Shown here piece after piece: positions 34,842 to 43,872 of a DNA stretch of 54,369 bases (the first letter of the stretch is position 1; each line of letters begins with the position of its first letter). The position numbers were made by a program, and so were the translations under genes. Where the stretch lies: assembly GCA_934636435.1 (NCBI GenBank), contig CAKUAQ010000010.1, positions 1 to 54,369 of the forward strand, written 5' to 3'. This DNA is from an uncultured Eubacteriales bacterium (lineage in GTDB: Bacteria > Bacillota > Clostridia > Oscillospirales > Acutalibacteraceae). Below the pieces are notes generated by a model. That model saw nothing but the letters and a program-made list of their open reading frames with translations. It did no database searches and was not told the origin of the DNA.

Positions 34842-35375
34842 ATGACCTACATACAGCACTACGATTCCCCGCTGGGCAGCATTCTGCTTGCCGCCGACGA
34901 GGTCGGACTGACCGGATCGTGGTTCGCCGGAGCAAAGTATTGCGCCGCCACCCTCCCCGCCGCCCATACGGAGCGGGAGACCCCCATCCTGACAGAAACG
35001 ATGCGCTGGCTGGATGTGTATTTTTTCGGTCGAGAGCCGGATTTCATGCCGCCGCTGCATCCCGTCGGCTCTGCGTTCCGGCAGTCTGTGTGGAAGCTCC
35101 TTTTGCAGATTCCCTACGGGCAGACCACCACCTACGGCGCGATCGCACAGCAGCTCGCGCGGCAGCAGGGGCTTTCCCGTATGTCCGCCCAGGCAGTGGG
35201 CGGAGCCGTCGGTCACAACGAAATTTCCATCCTTATCCCTTGCCACCGCGTGGTCGGCACGAACGGCAGCCTGACCGGCTATGCCGGAGGAATTCATAAA
35301 AAAGAAAAGCTCCTGGAGCTGGAGCGGACCGATATGCACCGCTTTTTCATTCCGAAGAAAGGGACGGCACTGTAA
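34842..35375 (+). CDS. ogt: Methylated-DNA--protein-cysteine S-methyltransferase
   Basis: Encodes 177 residues. This suicide enzyme moves the methyl group from O6-methylguanine to its own Cys. The active site ISILIPCHRVVGTNGSLTGY carries the PCHRV motif, and QIPYGQTTTYGAIAQQL is the winged-helix DNA-binding part. The N-terminal half (residues 1-85) is the usual pseudo-RNase H domain. AGGTGTG lies just upstream of ATG 34842. Its stop overlaps the start of the truncated HD gene (TAATG). With the AlkA-like gene it forms a two-gene alkylation-damage set; no Ada-type regulator is nearby. Confidence 0.93.
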   Translation: MTYIQHYDSPLGSILLAADEVGLTGSWFAGAKYCAATLPAAHTERETPILTETMRWLDVYFFGREPDFMPPLHPVGSAFRQSVWKLLLQIPYGQTTTYGAIAQQLARQQGLSRMSAQAVGGAVGHNEISILIPCHRVVGTNGSLTGYAGGIHKKEKLLELERTDMHRFFIPKKGTAL

Positions 35376-35590
35376 TGGAAGGGAATAACCGGCTCGTTGC
35401 GACCGCGATACAACAGATGATCGCTTTCTATTCGGGAAGCCTGCATGACATCGACCATTTCCTCAAGGTCTGGGCCATGGCCAAAACCATCGGCGAACCG
35501 GAAAAGCCGGATGCCCATACCCTTGCCGTAGTCGAACTGGCGGCGGCGGTGCACGATATCGCCTGCCCGTTGTGCCGGGAAAAGTATTGA
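35375..35590 (+). pseudogene. Truncated HD-domain hydrolase
   Basis: Only 71 residues remain of a protein normally about 160-180 long. LHDIDHFLKVWAMAKTIGE and LAAAVHDIACPLCREKY match the start of small HD phosphohydrolases, with the HD pair in AAAVHDI. The frame then stops, and the downstream residues of the domain are absent in all frames. The start overlaps the ogt stop (TAATG). The sequence immediately after the break holds an IS200/IS605-like hairpin, a plausible cause of the loss. Confidence 0.75.
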
Positions 35591-35639
35591 ATGTATACGA
35601 ATTTGCCGGATCGTTACTACCGGCTCGCCTTGCTCGATG

Positions 35640-35660
35640 CTTGGAAACCAAGCTTTTTTA
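35640..35660 (+). terminator. Short terminator after the truncated HD gene
   Basis: GCTTGG, AAA loop, CCAAGC, then six T residues. Confidence 0.7.
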
Positions 35661-35695
35661 ACCGGATATCTCCACCGGCATAGCCGGTGGTTACC
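35661..35695. mobile_element. Possible remnant end of an IS200/IS605-type element
   Basis: CCACCGGC (35673-35680), ATA loop, GCCGGTGG (35684-35691), followed by TTA: the kind of imperfectly flanked subterminal hairpin recognised by HUH transposases. No tnpA or tnpB remains. Its place right behind a truncated gene supports the idea, but the assignment is by appearance only. Confidence 0.3.
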
Positions 35696-35707
35696 AAGGC
35701 CGACAAC

Positions 35708-35753
35708 ACAGCGCCCCCGACGAGCCTTTTCGGCTCGTCGGGGGCGCTGTTTA
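35708..35753. terminator. Strong hairpin terminator before rny
   Basis: A 19-base perfect stem (starting ACAGCGCCCCCGACGAGCC) around TTTTC, followed on the plus side by TTTA. It separates the plus-strand repair genes from the minus-strand rny (stop 35774). Confidence 0.85.
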
Positions 35754-35773
35754 TCTGCTCCGAACGTCGGCAG

Positions 35774-37348
35774 TTATTTTGCGTAATCCACCGCGCGGTT
35801 CTCCCGGATAAGGTTGACCTTGATCTGACCGGGATAATCCATATTGCTCTCGATCTTCTTGGCGATATCGTGCGCCAGAATGACCATCTGGTCGTCGTTG
35901 ACCATTTCGGGACGCACGATGATGCGTACCTCGCGACCCGCCTGAATGGCGAAAGAGCGCTCCACACCGTCGAAGCTGTTGGCCAGCTCCTCCAGCTTCT
36001 CCAAACGCTTGATGTAGTTCTCCAAATTTTCACGTCGGGCACCGGGACGCGCCGCCGAGATAGCGTCCGCCGCCTGCACCAGACAGGCAACCACTGTCTG
36101 TGCCTCCACATCGCCGTGGTGGGCCTGGATCGCGTGGACGACCGCCTCGCTCTCCTTATACTTGCGGGCGATATCCACGCCGATCTCGATATGGGAGCCC
36201 TCCACCTGATGATCCACGCTCTTGCCGATATCATGCAGCAAGCCGGCACGGCGGGCGATTTCCGGGTCGATGCCCAGTTCACTGGCCATGATGCCGGAGA
36301 GGAAAGCCACCTCCATGGAGTGATCCAGCACATTCTGTCCGTAGCTGGTGCGGTAATGCAGCCGACCCAGCAGCTTGACCACCTCGGGGTTGATCCCCCG
36401 CAGACCGGTTTCCAGCACCGCGCGCTCTCCCTCGGCCTTGATGGAATTCTCTACCTCACGGCGCGCTTTGTTGACGATTTCCTCGATGCGGGCCGGATGA
36501 ATCCGTCCGTCGGAAATGAGCCGCTCCATCGCGATGCGGGCGATCTCCCGACGCACCGGATCGAAACAGGAAAGAGTGATGGCCTCAGGGGTATCGTCGA
36601 TGATCAGATCCACACCGGTCAGCGTCTCGATCGCCCGAATGTTGCGACCCTCACGGCCGATGATGCGACCCTTCATTTCATCGTTGGGCAGGGGCACCAC
36701 CGATACGGTGGTCTCCGCCACCTGATCTGCCGCCACCCGCTGGATGGCATGGGAGATCAGAGTACGCGCCCGCATATCGGCCTCCGCCTTCAGCTGGGTA
36801 TCAAACTCCGCCAGCTTGACCGCTTTTTCGTGCTCCAGCTCAGAGGTCAGAGAGCTGAGCAGATACTCCTTGGCCTGCTCCTTAGTGAAGCCGGACAGCC
36901 GCTCCAGCAGCTCATACTGGCTCTTTTTCAGCGCCTCGGCATCCGCCATGCGGGCCTCCACCTCTTTGACGCGCTGGGCGAGAGCCTCTTCCTTTTTTTC
37001 ATAATTGTCGATTTTGTGATCCAGGGTCTCTTCCTTTTGCTGCAAACGGCGCTCCTGCCGCTGCACGTCCGCCCGGCGCTCCTTCAGCTCCTTTTCGGAT
37101 TCGTTGCGCAGCCGGTAGATCTCGTCCTTGGCTTTAATGACGGATTCCTTTTTCGCCGCCTCGGCGCTGGCTTTAGCCTCTTTGACAATGCGTTCTGCTT
37201 CGGCTTCGGCCGATCCGATAACCGCCTCAGCTTCTTTTTTGCGGTGGGCGATACCGGCCCGATAGGCAATCAGACCCGCCACCACGCTGCCCACGACCAA
37301 TGCGCCCAGACTGGCGAGGACGGGGACGAGCAGGGAAACTTCGTTCAT
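35774..37348 (-). CDS. rny: Ribonuclease Y
   Basis: Encodes 524 residues, the normal length. This membrane-anchored endoribonuclease starts mRNA decay. Residues 5-27 form the membrane anchor (LLVPVLASLGALVVGSVVAG). Residues 30-200 are a long Lys/Glu-rich coiled coil. The KH domain shows MKGRIIGREGRNIRAIETLTG, and the HD domain includes VLDHSMEVAFLSG and AGLLHDIGKSVDH. ATG 37348 follows AGGAGGTG; the 80-residue upstream extension in frame is hairpin-rich leader and not protein-like. It is monocistronic, with a leader of about 265 bases. Confidence 0.97.
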   Translation of the reverse strand: MNEVSLLVPVLASLGALVVGSVVAGLIAYRAGIAHRKKEAEAVIGSAEAEAERIVKEAKASAEAAKKESVIKAKDEIYRLRNESEKELKERRADVQRQERRLQQKEETLDHKIDNYEKKEEALAQRVKEVEARMADAEALKKSQYELLERLSGFTKEQAKEYLLSSLTSELEHEKAVKLAEFDTQLKAEADMRARTLISHAIQRVAADQVAETTVSVVPLPNDEMKGRIIGREGRNIRAIETLTGVDLIIDDTPEAITLSCFDPVRREIARIAMERLISDGRIHPARIEEIVNKARREVENSIKAEGERAVLETGLRGINPEVVKLLGRLHYRTSYGQNVLDHSMEVAFLSGIMASELGIDPEIARRAGLLHDIGKSVDHQVEGSHIEIGVDIARKYKESEAVVHAIQAHHGDVEAQTVVACLVQAADAISAARPGARRENLENYIKRLEKLEELANSFDGVERSFAIQAGREVRIIVRPEMVNDDQMVILAHDIAKKIESNMDYPGQIKVNLIRENRAVDYAK

Positions 37349-37622
37349 TGGGGTACACCTCCTGTTGATTTTCCGCACAGGCGGATGCTCCCCGTAGGAT
37401 GCGTTTTTCAGTTTTGAAAGCACAAACGGACGCCGGACACGCGCCCGCAAACGATTCAAATGCCGGCAAAAACAGGCAATGAAATATACACCCACAGGGG
37501 GCGGCCGCAACTTGCGGTCATAGAAACACCGGGACGGGCAAGCCCGTGCCGATGTGCAAATGACAATGCCGGTGACCCGGCAATACACATAGCGGTAGAG
37601 CAGCCAAAGCCCTACCGACTAT
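37349..37622 (-). promoter_or_regulatory. Hairpin-rich leader of rny
   Basis: Going 5' to 3' on the minus strand there are at least four short hairpins: CGGTAG/CTACCG, TGCCGG-GTCA-CCGGCA, ACGGGC-TT-GCCCGT and CCGCAA-GT-TTGCGG. Long structured leaders fit autoregulation by the RNase, but I recognise no named RNA family. Confidence 0.45.
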
Positions 37623-37652
37623 ATAGTACATCATAACAGCCTGTTTTGTCAA
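37623..37652 (-). promoter_or_regulatory. rny promoter
   Basis: TTGACA (37647-37652), an 18-base spacer and TACTAT (37623-37628) on the minus strand. Confidence 0.7.
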
Positions 37653-37707
37653 GAGAAAAGGAAGAATTCGGTAAAATGTTGTGAAATTTGCCGCAAACCT
37701 CCCGACA

Positions 37708-37741
37708 GAAAAAGCCGGAGATGGCAGGCAGCCATCTCCGG
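37708..37741 (-). terminator. Terminator of the glycogen operon
   Basis: CCGGAGATGGC (37715-37725) pairs with GCCATCTCCGG (37731-37741), and on the minus strand CTTTTTC follows. It lies 14 bases past the glgA stop. Confidence 0.88.
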
Positions 37742-37754
37742 CGGGATTCTCTGC

Positions 37755-39179
37755 TTATCCTTTGATCAATTCCCGGTACATACGGATATACTCGTTGGCG
37801 GAGCGTCCCCAGCTGAAATCCTCCGCCATACAGCGCTGCCGCAGCTCGGCGAAGAAATCCCGGTTGGCATACGCCCCCAGCGCACGGTCGATAGCGCCCA
37901 GCATATCCCCGGCGTTGTAGGTCTTGAAGGTGAACCCGAAGCCGCCCTCATCGCCGCAATCCCGAATGCTGTCCTTGAGGCCGCCGGTTTCCCGTACTAC
38001 CGGCACGGTGCCGTAGCGGCACGCCACCATCTGGGACAGACCGCAGGGCTCGCTCTTGGAGGGCATGAGGAAAATATCGGCGGCGGCATAGATCTTCCGG
38101 GCCAACTCCGGTACAAAGCCGACGCAGTAGCAGAATTTCTCCGGATACCGTCCCTGCAGCTCCCGGAAGAAGTTCTCATACACCCATTCGCCGGAGCCGA
38201 GGATCACCAGCTGCACATCCCGGCTCAGCAGCTCGTCGGCAATATACCGCACCAGATCCAAGCCTTTATGGGACGCCAGACGGGTGACCATAGCGATCAG
38301 CGGCACGTCCGGACGCCGGGGCAGGTTCAGCCGCTCCTGCAGCGCCTGCTTATTGGCGGCCTTTCCGACGGTTACGGTTTCGGCGGAATATTGCTCGAAC
38401 ACATCCGGATCCTTGGCGGGATCGTAGCTGTCGGTGTCGATGCCGTTGAGAATCCCCTGAATTTTCCACGCCCGCGCCTGCAAAATAGGATCCAGCCCCC
38501 AGGAAAACCACGGGTCGAGAATTTCCCGCGCATAGGTGGGGCTGACGGTGGTGACCCGGTCGGCGGTCTCGATGCCCGCCTTCATATAATTAACGCAACC
38601 GTCGTATTCAATGAGCTGGCTGCAGCCCTGCGGCACACCCACCACATCCTCCAGCAGCTCCATGCCGTATTTGCCCTGATACTGGATGTTGTGGATGGTG
38701 AACACCGTCTTGATGCCCTCAAAGCCCTCCCGGGTGGCGTAAAACAGGCTGTAATAGAGAGGTGTCAATGCACTCTGCCAGTCGTTGCAATGGATGACAT
38801 CCGGCTTAAAGCCGATATAGGGCAGCATCTCCAGCACCGCCCGGGCGAAAAACGCAAACCGCTCCGCATCATCATAGTGGCCGTAGAGCCCCTGCCGTTT
38901 GAAGTAATACTGGTTATCCAGCAGATAATAGATCACCCCGTTGACCTTGGCTTCAAACACGCCGCAGTATTGCCTCCGCCAGGCCACCGGCACCGACAGG
39001 CTGGTGAGGAAGGTCATATGCTCCCGCAGCTCCTGGGGCACCGATTCATACAGCGGCATGGCCACCCGGCAGCCGATGAGCCGCTGGCGCATGGCATGGG
39101 GCAGACTGCCCGCCACATCCGCCAGCCCGCCGGAAGCGGCAAAGGGGACGGCTTCGCTGGATACAAACAACACTTTCAT
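37755..39179 (-). CDS. glgA: Glycogen synthase (ADP-glucose type)
   Basis: Encodes 474 residues of a GT5-family glycosyltransferase that extends alpha-1,4-glucan from ADP-glucose. Motifs are MKVLFVSSEAVPFAASGGLA at the start (ADP-glucose loop, here ASGGLADV for the usual KTGGLADV), TVFTIHNIQYQG, VTTVSPTYAREI, MVTRLASHKGLDL, and PSKSEPCGLSQM near the C-terminus. ATG 39179 is chosen with AAGGAG about eleven bases upstream; the in-frame GTG 39191 overlaps that site. It is the last gene of the glgB-C-D-A unit, 32 bases after glgD, and is followed by a terminator. Confidence 0.96.
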   Translation of the reverse strand: MKVLFVSSEAVPFAASGGLADVAGSLPHAMRQRLIGCRVAMPLYESVPQELREHMTFLTSLSVPVAWRRQYCGVFEAKVNGVIYYLLDNQYYFKRQGLYGHYDDAERFAFFARAVLEMLPYIGFKPDVIHCNDWQSALTPLYYSLFYATREGFEGIKTVFTIHNIQYQGKYGMELLEDVVGVPQGCSQLIEYDGCVNYMKAGIETADRVTTVSPTYAREILDPWFSWGLDPILQARAWKIQGILNGIDTDSYDPAKDPDVFEQYSAETVTVGKAANKQALQERLNLPRRPDVPLIAMVTRLASHKGLDLVRYIADELLSRDVQLVILGSGEWVYENFFRELQGRYPEKFCYCVGFVPELARKIYAAADIFLMPSKSEPCGLSQMVACRYGTVPVVRETGGLKDSIRDCGDEGGFGFTFKTYNAGDMLGAIDRALGAYANRDFFAELRQRCMAEDFSWGRSANEYIRMYRELIKG

Positions 39180-39211
39180 GGTTTCTTTCACTCCTTACGC
39201 TGTATTGCGGG

Positions 39212-40324
39212 TCAAACGATGGTATCCTTGGCCACATACACCGGGTAGCTCTCAAATCCCTGGAGCGTGCGACCGCTGCGGAATACCGCATTCTTATCGG
39301 CGACAATGCATTTGAGCACACAGTCGCTGTCCACCGTCACATCCTGCATGATGACGCAATCCTCCAGCACCGCATCCCGGGCAATGCTCACCCCCCGGAA
39401 GATCACGCTGTTGCGCACGGTGCCGTCAATGCGGGCGCCGTCCGCCACCAGCGAATTGGTGACCGCAGCGTGCAATCCGTACTGCGCCGGCGCACAGTCC
39501 CGCACCTTGGTATATACCGGGCGGGTCTTGGGAAACAACCCCTCCCGCACCGCCGGATCCAGCAGCGCCAGATTCGCCCGGTAAAAGCTGTCCAGCGAAT
39601 AAATGGGCATCAGCGTACCGGTCAGCTCACAGCCGTGGATCTTCAGCTCCCGCAGGCGGCCCTGCAGAATATCCCGCTCAAAATGATACTGGTTGCGCGC
39701 CACCGCCTCCCGCACGGTGCGCATGAGCCACTCCCGGCCCATGACGTAAATGCCTGCGCCGTAGCAGGCCTGACGGGCCTCCAGCCGTCCGATGAGCATA
39801 TCCGTCACCCGGCCGGTGGCATCCGTCTGGATCTGCGGAATGTCGGCCAGCGCCGGCACGGTGCCCCGGTGATAGGCCATGGTCACATCGGCGCCGCTCT
39901 CGGCGTGCGCCTGGATCAGCGCAGCATAGTCGATATTGCCCACCATATGGCAATCCGCCAGCACCGCATAATCCTCCTTGGAATGGGAGAGAAACGCCAT
40001 GGCGTCGTTCAGTGAGCTGATGCGTCCCTGATACATCTCGTCGTCGCTGCTGCGGGGCGGCAGAAAGAACAGCCCCTCGTTTTTCCGGGACAGATCCCAG
40101 GCCTTACCGGAGCCGATGTGATCCATCAGCGAGTGATACCGGTTCTTCGTAATGACGCCCACCTTATTCAGCCCGGCATTGACCATCCCGGACAGCACAA
40201 AGTCAATGAGTCGATACCGGCCGCCGAAGGGCAGCGAACCCATGGAACGCACCGCGGTGCAATCCCGCAGCGCATCGTCGTGCATATTGGCAAAAATCAG
40301 ACCGACCGCCGTACATTTATGCAT
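39212..40324 (-). CDS. glgD: Glucose-1-phosphate adenylyltransferase subunit GlgD
   Basis: Encodes 370 residues of the GlgC-like regulatory subunit found in Bacillota. SLPFGGRYRLIDFVLSGMVN aligns with the catalytic subunit's start, but the GGxGxRL pyrophosphorylase loop is replaced (LIFANMHDDALRD), as expected for the non-catalytic partner. The C-terminal third is a left-handed beta-helix with hexapeptide repeats (VRNSVIFRGVSIARDAVLED). It overlaps the glgC stop by eight bases, implying coupled synthesis of the two subunits. Confidence 0.95.
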   Translation of the reverse strand: MHKCTAVGLIFANMHDDALRDCTAVRSMGSLPFGGRYRLIDFVLSGMVNAGLNKVGVITKNRYHSLMDHIGSGKAWDLSRKNEGLFFLPPRSSDDEMYQGRISSLNDAMAFLSHSKEDYAVLADCHMVGNIDYAALIQAHAESGADVTMAYHRGTVPALADIPQIQTDATGRVTDMLIGRLEARQACYGAGIYVMGREWLMRTVREAVARNQYHFERDILQGRLRELKIHGCELTGTLMPIYSLDSFYRANLALLDPAVREGLFPKTRPVYTKVRDCAPAQYGLHAAVTNSLVADGARIDGTVRNSVIFRGVSIARDAVLEDCVIMQDVTVDSDCVLKCIVADKNAVFRSGRTLQGFESYPVYVAKDTIV

Positions 40325-41549
40325 GAATGGTCACCTCCCCATTTTCAGAAACATCGCTTTCCACCATCGCCTTGGCCTGAATCACCGCTCCGGCACCCAC
40401 ACGGATACCGGCGGCCACCACCGCCACACCCCAGCGATTCAGGTCTGCGCAGTCCTCCGGGCTTTCGCCCACCCGGGCGTTCTCCCCGATCTCGGTGTTC
40501 TCCGCCAGGATGGCGTACCGCACCCGGGCACCCTTGTGCACCACCGTACCGGGCATGAGGATGGAGTCCACGATCTCCGCGCCCTCCTCGATGACCACTC
40601 CGGAAAAGATCACCGAATACTCCAGTGTACCGCTGACGGAGCAGCCCTCCGCCACAATGCTGTTCTGCACCTGCGCCGTGGCCGATAAATAATGGGGCGG
40701 CAGACCCTCGGTGCGGGAATAGATCTTCCAGGTGGGATCGGCAAGATCCAGCGGCACATGGGGGTTGAGCAGATCCAGATTGGCCTCCCACAGGCTCTCG
40801 ATGGTGCCCACATCCTTCCAATAGCCCTCGAAACGGTAGGCGAACATCCGCTCGCCGCCCTCCAGCATGGCGGGCAGCACATTCTTGCCGAAATCGTTCT
40901 GGGAGTGGGGATCGGCCTCGTCGGTAATTAAGTATTGTCGCAGCTTCTGCCAACTGAAAATGTAAATACCCATGCTGGCGAGAGTGCTCTTGGGATGGGC
41001 CGGCTTCTCGTCAAACTCGTAGATGGAACCGTCCTCCCGGGTGTTGAGGATGCCAAAGCGGCTGGCCTCCTCTTTGGGCACATCCAGCACGGCGATGGTG
41101 CAGTCGGCGTTGTTGGCCTTGTGCGCCGCCAGCATCTTGCTGTAGTCCATCTTATAGATGTGATCGCCGGACAGCACCAGCACATATTCCGGGTCGTAAC
41201 GCTCGATAAAATCCAGATTCTGATAGATGGCATTGGCGGTGCCCTTATACCAGTCGCCGCCCTTGTTGCGCTGATAGGGGGGCAGCACGTGCACCCCCGC
41301 GTCCATCCGGTCCAGATCCCAGGGCTGGCCGGAGCCGATATAGTCATTCAGCTCCAGAGGCTGATACTGGGTCAGCACCCCCACGGTCTCGATGCCGGAA
41401 TTGACGCAGTTGGACAGCGGGAAGTCGATGATACGGTACTTGCCGCCATAGGGGACGGCGGGCTTGGCGATGCGGCGGGTGAGCGCATACAGACGGCTCC
41501 CCTGCCCGCCGGCCAGCAGCATGGCGACGCATTCTTGTTTACGGAACAT
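40317..41549 (-). CDS. glgC: Glucose-1-phosphate adenylyltransferase
   Basis: Encodes 410 residues. It makes ADP-glucose from glucose-1-phosphate and ATP, the committed step of glycogen synthesis. MLLAGGQGSRLYALT is the nucleotide loop; KPAVPYGGKYRIIDFPLSNC, GTANAIYQNL, YVLVLSGDHIYKMDY and FEGYWKDVGTIESLWEAN are family signatures. The C-terminus is a hexapeptide-repeat beta-helix. ATG 41549 (MFRKQECVAM) follows AGGAGG; upstream codons belong to glgB, which overlaps by 11 bases. It works with GlgD encoded directly after it. Confidence 0.97.
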   Translation of the reverse strand: MFRKQECVAMLLAGGQGSRLYALTRRIAKPAVPYGGKYRIIDFPLSNCVNSGIETVGVLTQYQPLELNDYIGSGQPWDLDRMDAGVHVLPPYQRNKGGDWYKGTANAIYQNLDFIERYDPEYVLVLSGDHIYKMDYSKMLAAHKANNADCTIAVLDVPKEEASRFGILNTREDGSIYEFDEKPAHPKSTLASMGIYIFSWQKLRQYLITDEADPHSQNDFGKNVLPAMLEGGERMFAYRFEGYWKDVGTIESLWEANLDLLNPHVPLDLADPTWKIYSRTEGLPPHYLSATAQVQNSIVAEGCSVSGTLEYSVIFSGVVIEEGAEIVDSILMPGTVVHKGARVRYAILAENTEIGENARVGESPEDCADLNRWGVAVVAAGIRVGAGAVIQAKAMVESDVSENGEVTIHA

Positions 41550-43530
41550 GAACGGTTCTCCCTCCTGTTTTGGAATGGCTCTTATCCGGGTCGGCGGCGC
41601 TCTTGCGGGCACGCGCCGGCTTATTGGCAGGATGCGGGGTCGGCGGCCGCCGCCGGTTCTCCAGCAGCAGCACCGACAGTGGCGGCAGCGTCAGCTCGGC
41701 GGAATGCTCCAGACCGTGCCAGGGCTGCTTCTGCACAGTGATCTTGGCATTGCGGACATTTCCGCCGCCGAATTCCGCCAGATCGGAATTGAACAGTTCC
41801 ACCCAGACACCGCCGGACGGCAGACCGATGCGGTAGTGCTCCCGCTGCACGGGGGTGAAGTTGCACACCGCCACGATCTCCTTGCCTTGCCGGTCGATGC
41901 GGCGGAATACGATGACGCTCTGGGCGTTGTCGTCATTGGCAATCCACCGAAATCCCTCCCAGGAGAAATCGTTTTCCCACAGGGCGGGAGTATCCCGATA
42001 CAGATGATTGAGGGTGCGGACATAGTGGCGCAGCATCCGGTGGCTCTCATAGTCCAGCAGCAGCCAATCCAGCCCGCTCTCATAATCCCATTCCTTGAAC
42101 TGGCCAAACTCGCTGCCCATGAACAGCAGCTTTTTGCCGGGATGGGTCATCATATACCCCAGAAGCACCCGGAATCCGGCGAACTTTTCTTCATAGGTGC
42201 CGGGCATTTTATTGATGAGGGAGCCCTTGCCGTGCACCACCTCGTCGTGGGAGATGGGCAGGATAAAATTCTCCGAGAAGGCATACATCATGGAGAAGGT
42301 CAGCAAATTCTGATTGCCCTTGCGGAACAGCGGATCCATGGAGGTATACCGGAGCATATCATTCATCCAGCCCATGTTCCACTTGTAGTTGAATCCCAGA
42401 CCGCCGTCGGCGGTGGGGCGGGACACCAGCGGCCACGCCGTGGACTCCTCCGCAATCATCAGGGCGTCCGGATGGGCGGCGAACACCGTCTCGTTGAGCT
42501 GGCGCAGGAACGCCACCGCCTCCAGATTTTCCCGTCCGCCGTGGCGGTTGGGCATCCATTCCCCGTCCCGGCGGTTATAGTCCAGATACAGCATAGATGC
42601 CACCGCATCCACCCGTACTCCGTCCACGTGATATTCCTCCAGCCAGTACAGCACATTGGAGATGAGGAAGGAGCGCACCTGAGGCTTGGCATAATCAAAC
42701 ACGCAGGTGCCCCATTCCTTGTGCTCCCCCTTGCGGGGATCGGCATATTCATAGCAGGGGCTGCCGTCAAAACGGTACAGCCCGGCAACATCCTTGGGAA
42801 AATGGGCCGGCACCCAGTCGAGGATCACCCCGATGCCCGCCTGGTGGCAGGCGTCCACGAAGAACATAAAATCCTCCGGTGTGCCGTAGCGGGAGGTAGG
42901 GGCATAATAGCCGGTGACCTGATAGCCCCAGGAGCCGTCAAAGGGATGCTCCATGATGGGCAGCAACTCGATATGGGTATAGCCCATCTCCTGCACATAG
43001 GGAATCAGCTCCTCCGCCAGCTTCCGGTAGGAAAAGGGATTGCCGTCGGCATACCGTCGCCAGGAGCCGGCGTGCACCTCATAGATGTTCATGGGACAGT
43101 TGTAGACGCCGTCGGCAACCTTTCGGCGGAACCAGTCTCCGTCCCCCCAGACATAGCCGCCGATCTCACACACCTTGGAGGCGGTGCCGGGGCGGGTCTC
43201 CTGATGGACGGCAAAGGGATCGCATTTATCCACCGCCTGTCCGTCGGCGCCCACCACATGATATTTATAGCAGCTATACGGCGCAATATGCTGCAGCGTG
43301 CAGGTGAAAATTCCGCCCTCCAGCCGTTCCATAGGCCGGGCATCCGGGTCCCAGCTGTTAAAATCGCCTACAAGCGATACCGAGCGGGCAGCCGGTGCCC
43401 ACACCCGGAAGGTATAGCCGTCGTCCCCGGCATAATGACAGCCCAGCCAGCGATAGCAGTGGCTGTCGGTGCCGTCGGCAAAGCGGCGCATCTGCTCCTG
43501 CAATCCTGCGCCGGTCAATTCCAACTCCAT
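41539..43530 (-). CDS. glgB: 1,4-alpha-glucan branching enzyme
   Basis: Encodes 663 residues of a GH13 enzyme that creates alpha-1,6 branches in glycogen. The N-terminal CBM48 domain (YTFRVWAPAARSVSLVGDFN) is followed by the barrel: HIELLPIMEHPFDGSWGYQ, DGVRVDAVASMLYLDY with the nucleophile Asp, LMIAEESTAW with the acid Glu, and LPISHDEVVHGKGSL. The tail after about residue 625 is Pro/Lys/Arg-rich. ATG 43530 lies nine bases after AGGAGG; a nearer out-of-frame ATG at 43536 gives nothing. It is the first gene of the glycogen operon. Confidence 0.97.
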   Translation of the reverse strand: MELELTGAGLQEQMRRFADGTDSHCYRWLGCHYAGDDGYTFRVWAPAARSVSLVGDFNSWDPDARPMERLEGGIFTCTLQHIAPYSCYKYHVVGADGQAVDKCDPFAVHQETRPGTASKVCEIGGYVWGDGDWFRRKVADGVYNCPMNIYEVHAGSWRRYADGNPFSYRKLAEELIPYVQEMGYTHIELLPIMEHPFDGSWGYQVTGYYAPTSRYGTPEDFMFFVDACHQAGIGVILDWVPAHFPKDVAGLYRFDGSPCYEYADPRKGEHKEWGTCVFDYAKPQVRSFLISNVLYWLEEYHVDGVRVDAVASMLYLDYNRRDGEWMPNRHGGRENLEAVAFLRQLNETVFAAHPDALMIAEESTAWPLVSRPTADGGLGFNYKWNMGWMNDMLRYTSMDPLFRKGNQNLLTFSMMYAFSENFILPISHDEVVHGKGSLINKMPGTYEEKFAGFRVLLGYMMTHPGKKLLFMGSEFGQFKEWDYESGLDWLLLDYESHRMLRHYVRTLNHLYRDTPALWENDFSWEGFRWIANDDNAQSVIVFRRIDRQGKEIVAVCNFTPVQREHYRIGLPSGGVWVELFNSDLAEFGGGNVRNAKITVQKQPWHGLEHSAELTLPPLSVLLLENRRRPPTPHPANKPARARKSAADPDKSHSKTGGRTVHVP

Positions 43531-43592
43531 GGCATTCGTCCTCCTATGCATTATGTGTCCCAATGGACCGTTCCCATCATCTGTGCACAGTT

Positions 43593-43621
43593 ATTGTACC
43601 AATTAGTCGCGAAAAACGCAA
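43593..43621 (-). promoter_or_regulatory. Glycogen operon promoter
   Basis: TTGCGT (43616-43621), a 17-base spacer and TACAAT (43593-43598) on the minus strand, about 63 bases before the glgB start. Confidence 0.75.
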
Positions 43622-43748
43622 GGGGTTTTGTGTAAAATATTGGAAATGATTTTGCTTATTTCCGGCAAAATTGGAAGTCGTTACAGAAAATGCACAAAAA
43701 TGTTGGTTATTTTTTCAGCCTGTCGAACCAACACCCGACCGACGGACG

Positions 43749-43785
43749 AAAAAGGACGGAAAGCGATCGCTTTCCGTCCTTTTTT
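43749..43785. terminator. Palindromic terminator after polA
   Basis: A 26-base perfect palindrome centred on GCGATCGC (43752-43779 with flanks), with A residues to the left and T residues to the right, so it can end transcription in either direction. On the minus strand it closes polA. Confidence 0.88.
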
Positions 43786-43872
43786 CGATCTTCGGCTTTT
43801 TCTGTCTTCGCCTATTGGGTTTACCGTTTTCTGCCTTTTTCGGGCCGCTTCGTCGATCGTTTCCGCCGCCCG

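Larger units (their letters stand above)
43531..43872. other. Intergenic region between glgB and polA
   Basis: About 340 bases holding the glg promoter and the palindromic polA terminator. No gene is supported in the rest. Confidence 0.6.

Noticed and set aside
37349..37588. 80-codon N-terminal extension of rny
   Set aside because: It covers the hairpin-rich leader downstream of the promoter; AGGAGGTG directly before ATG 37348 and the family start decide against it.
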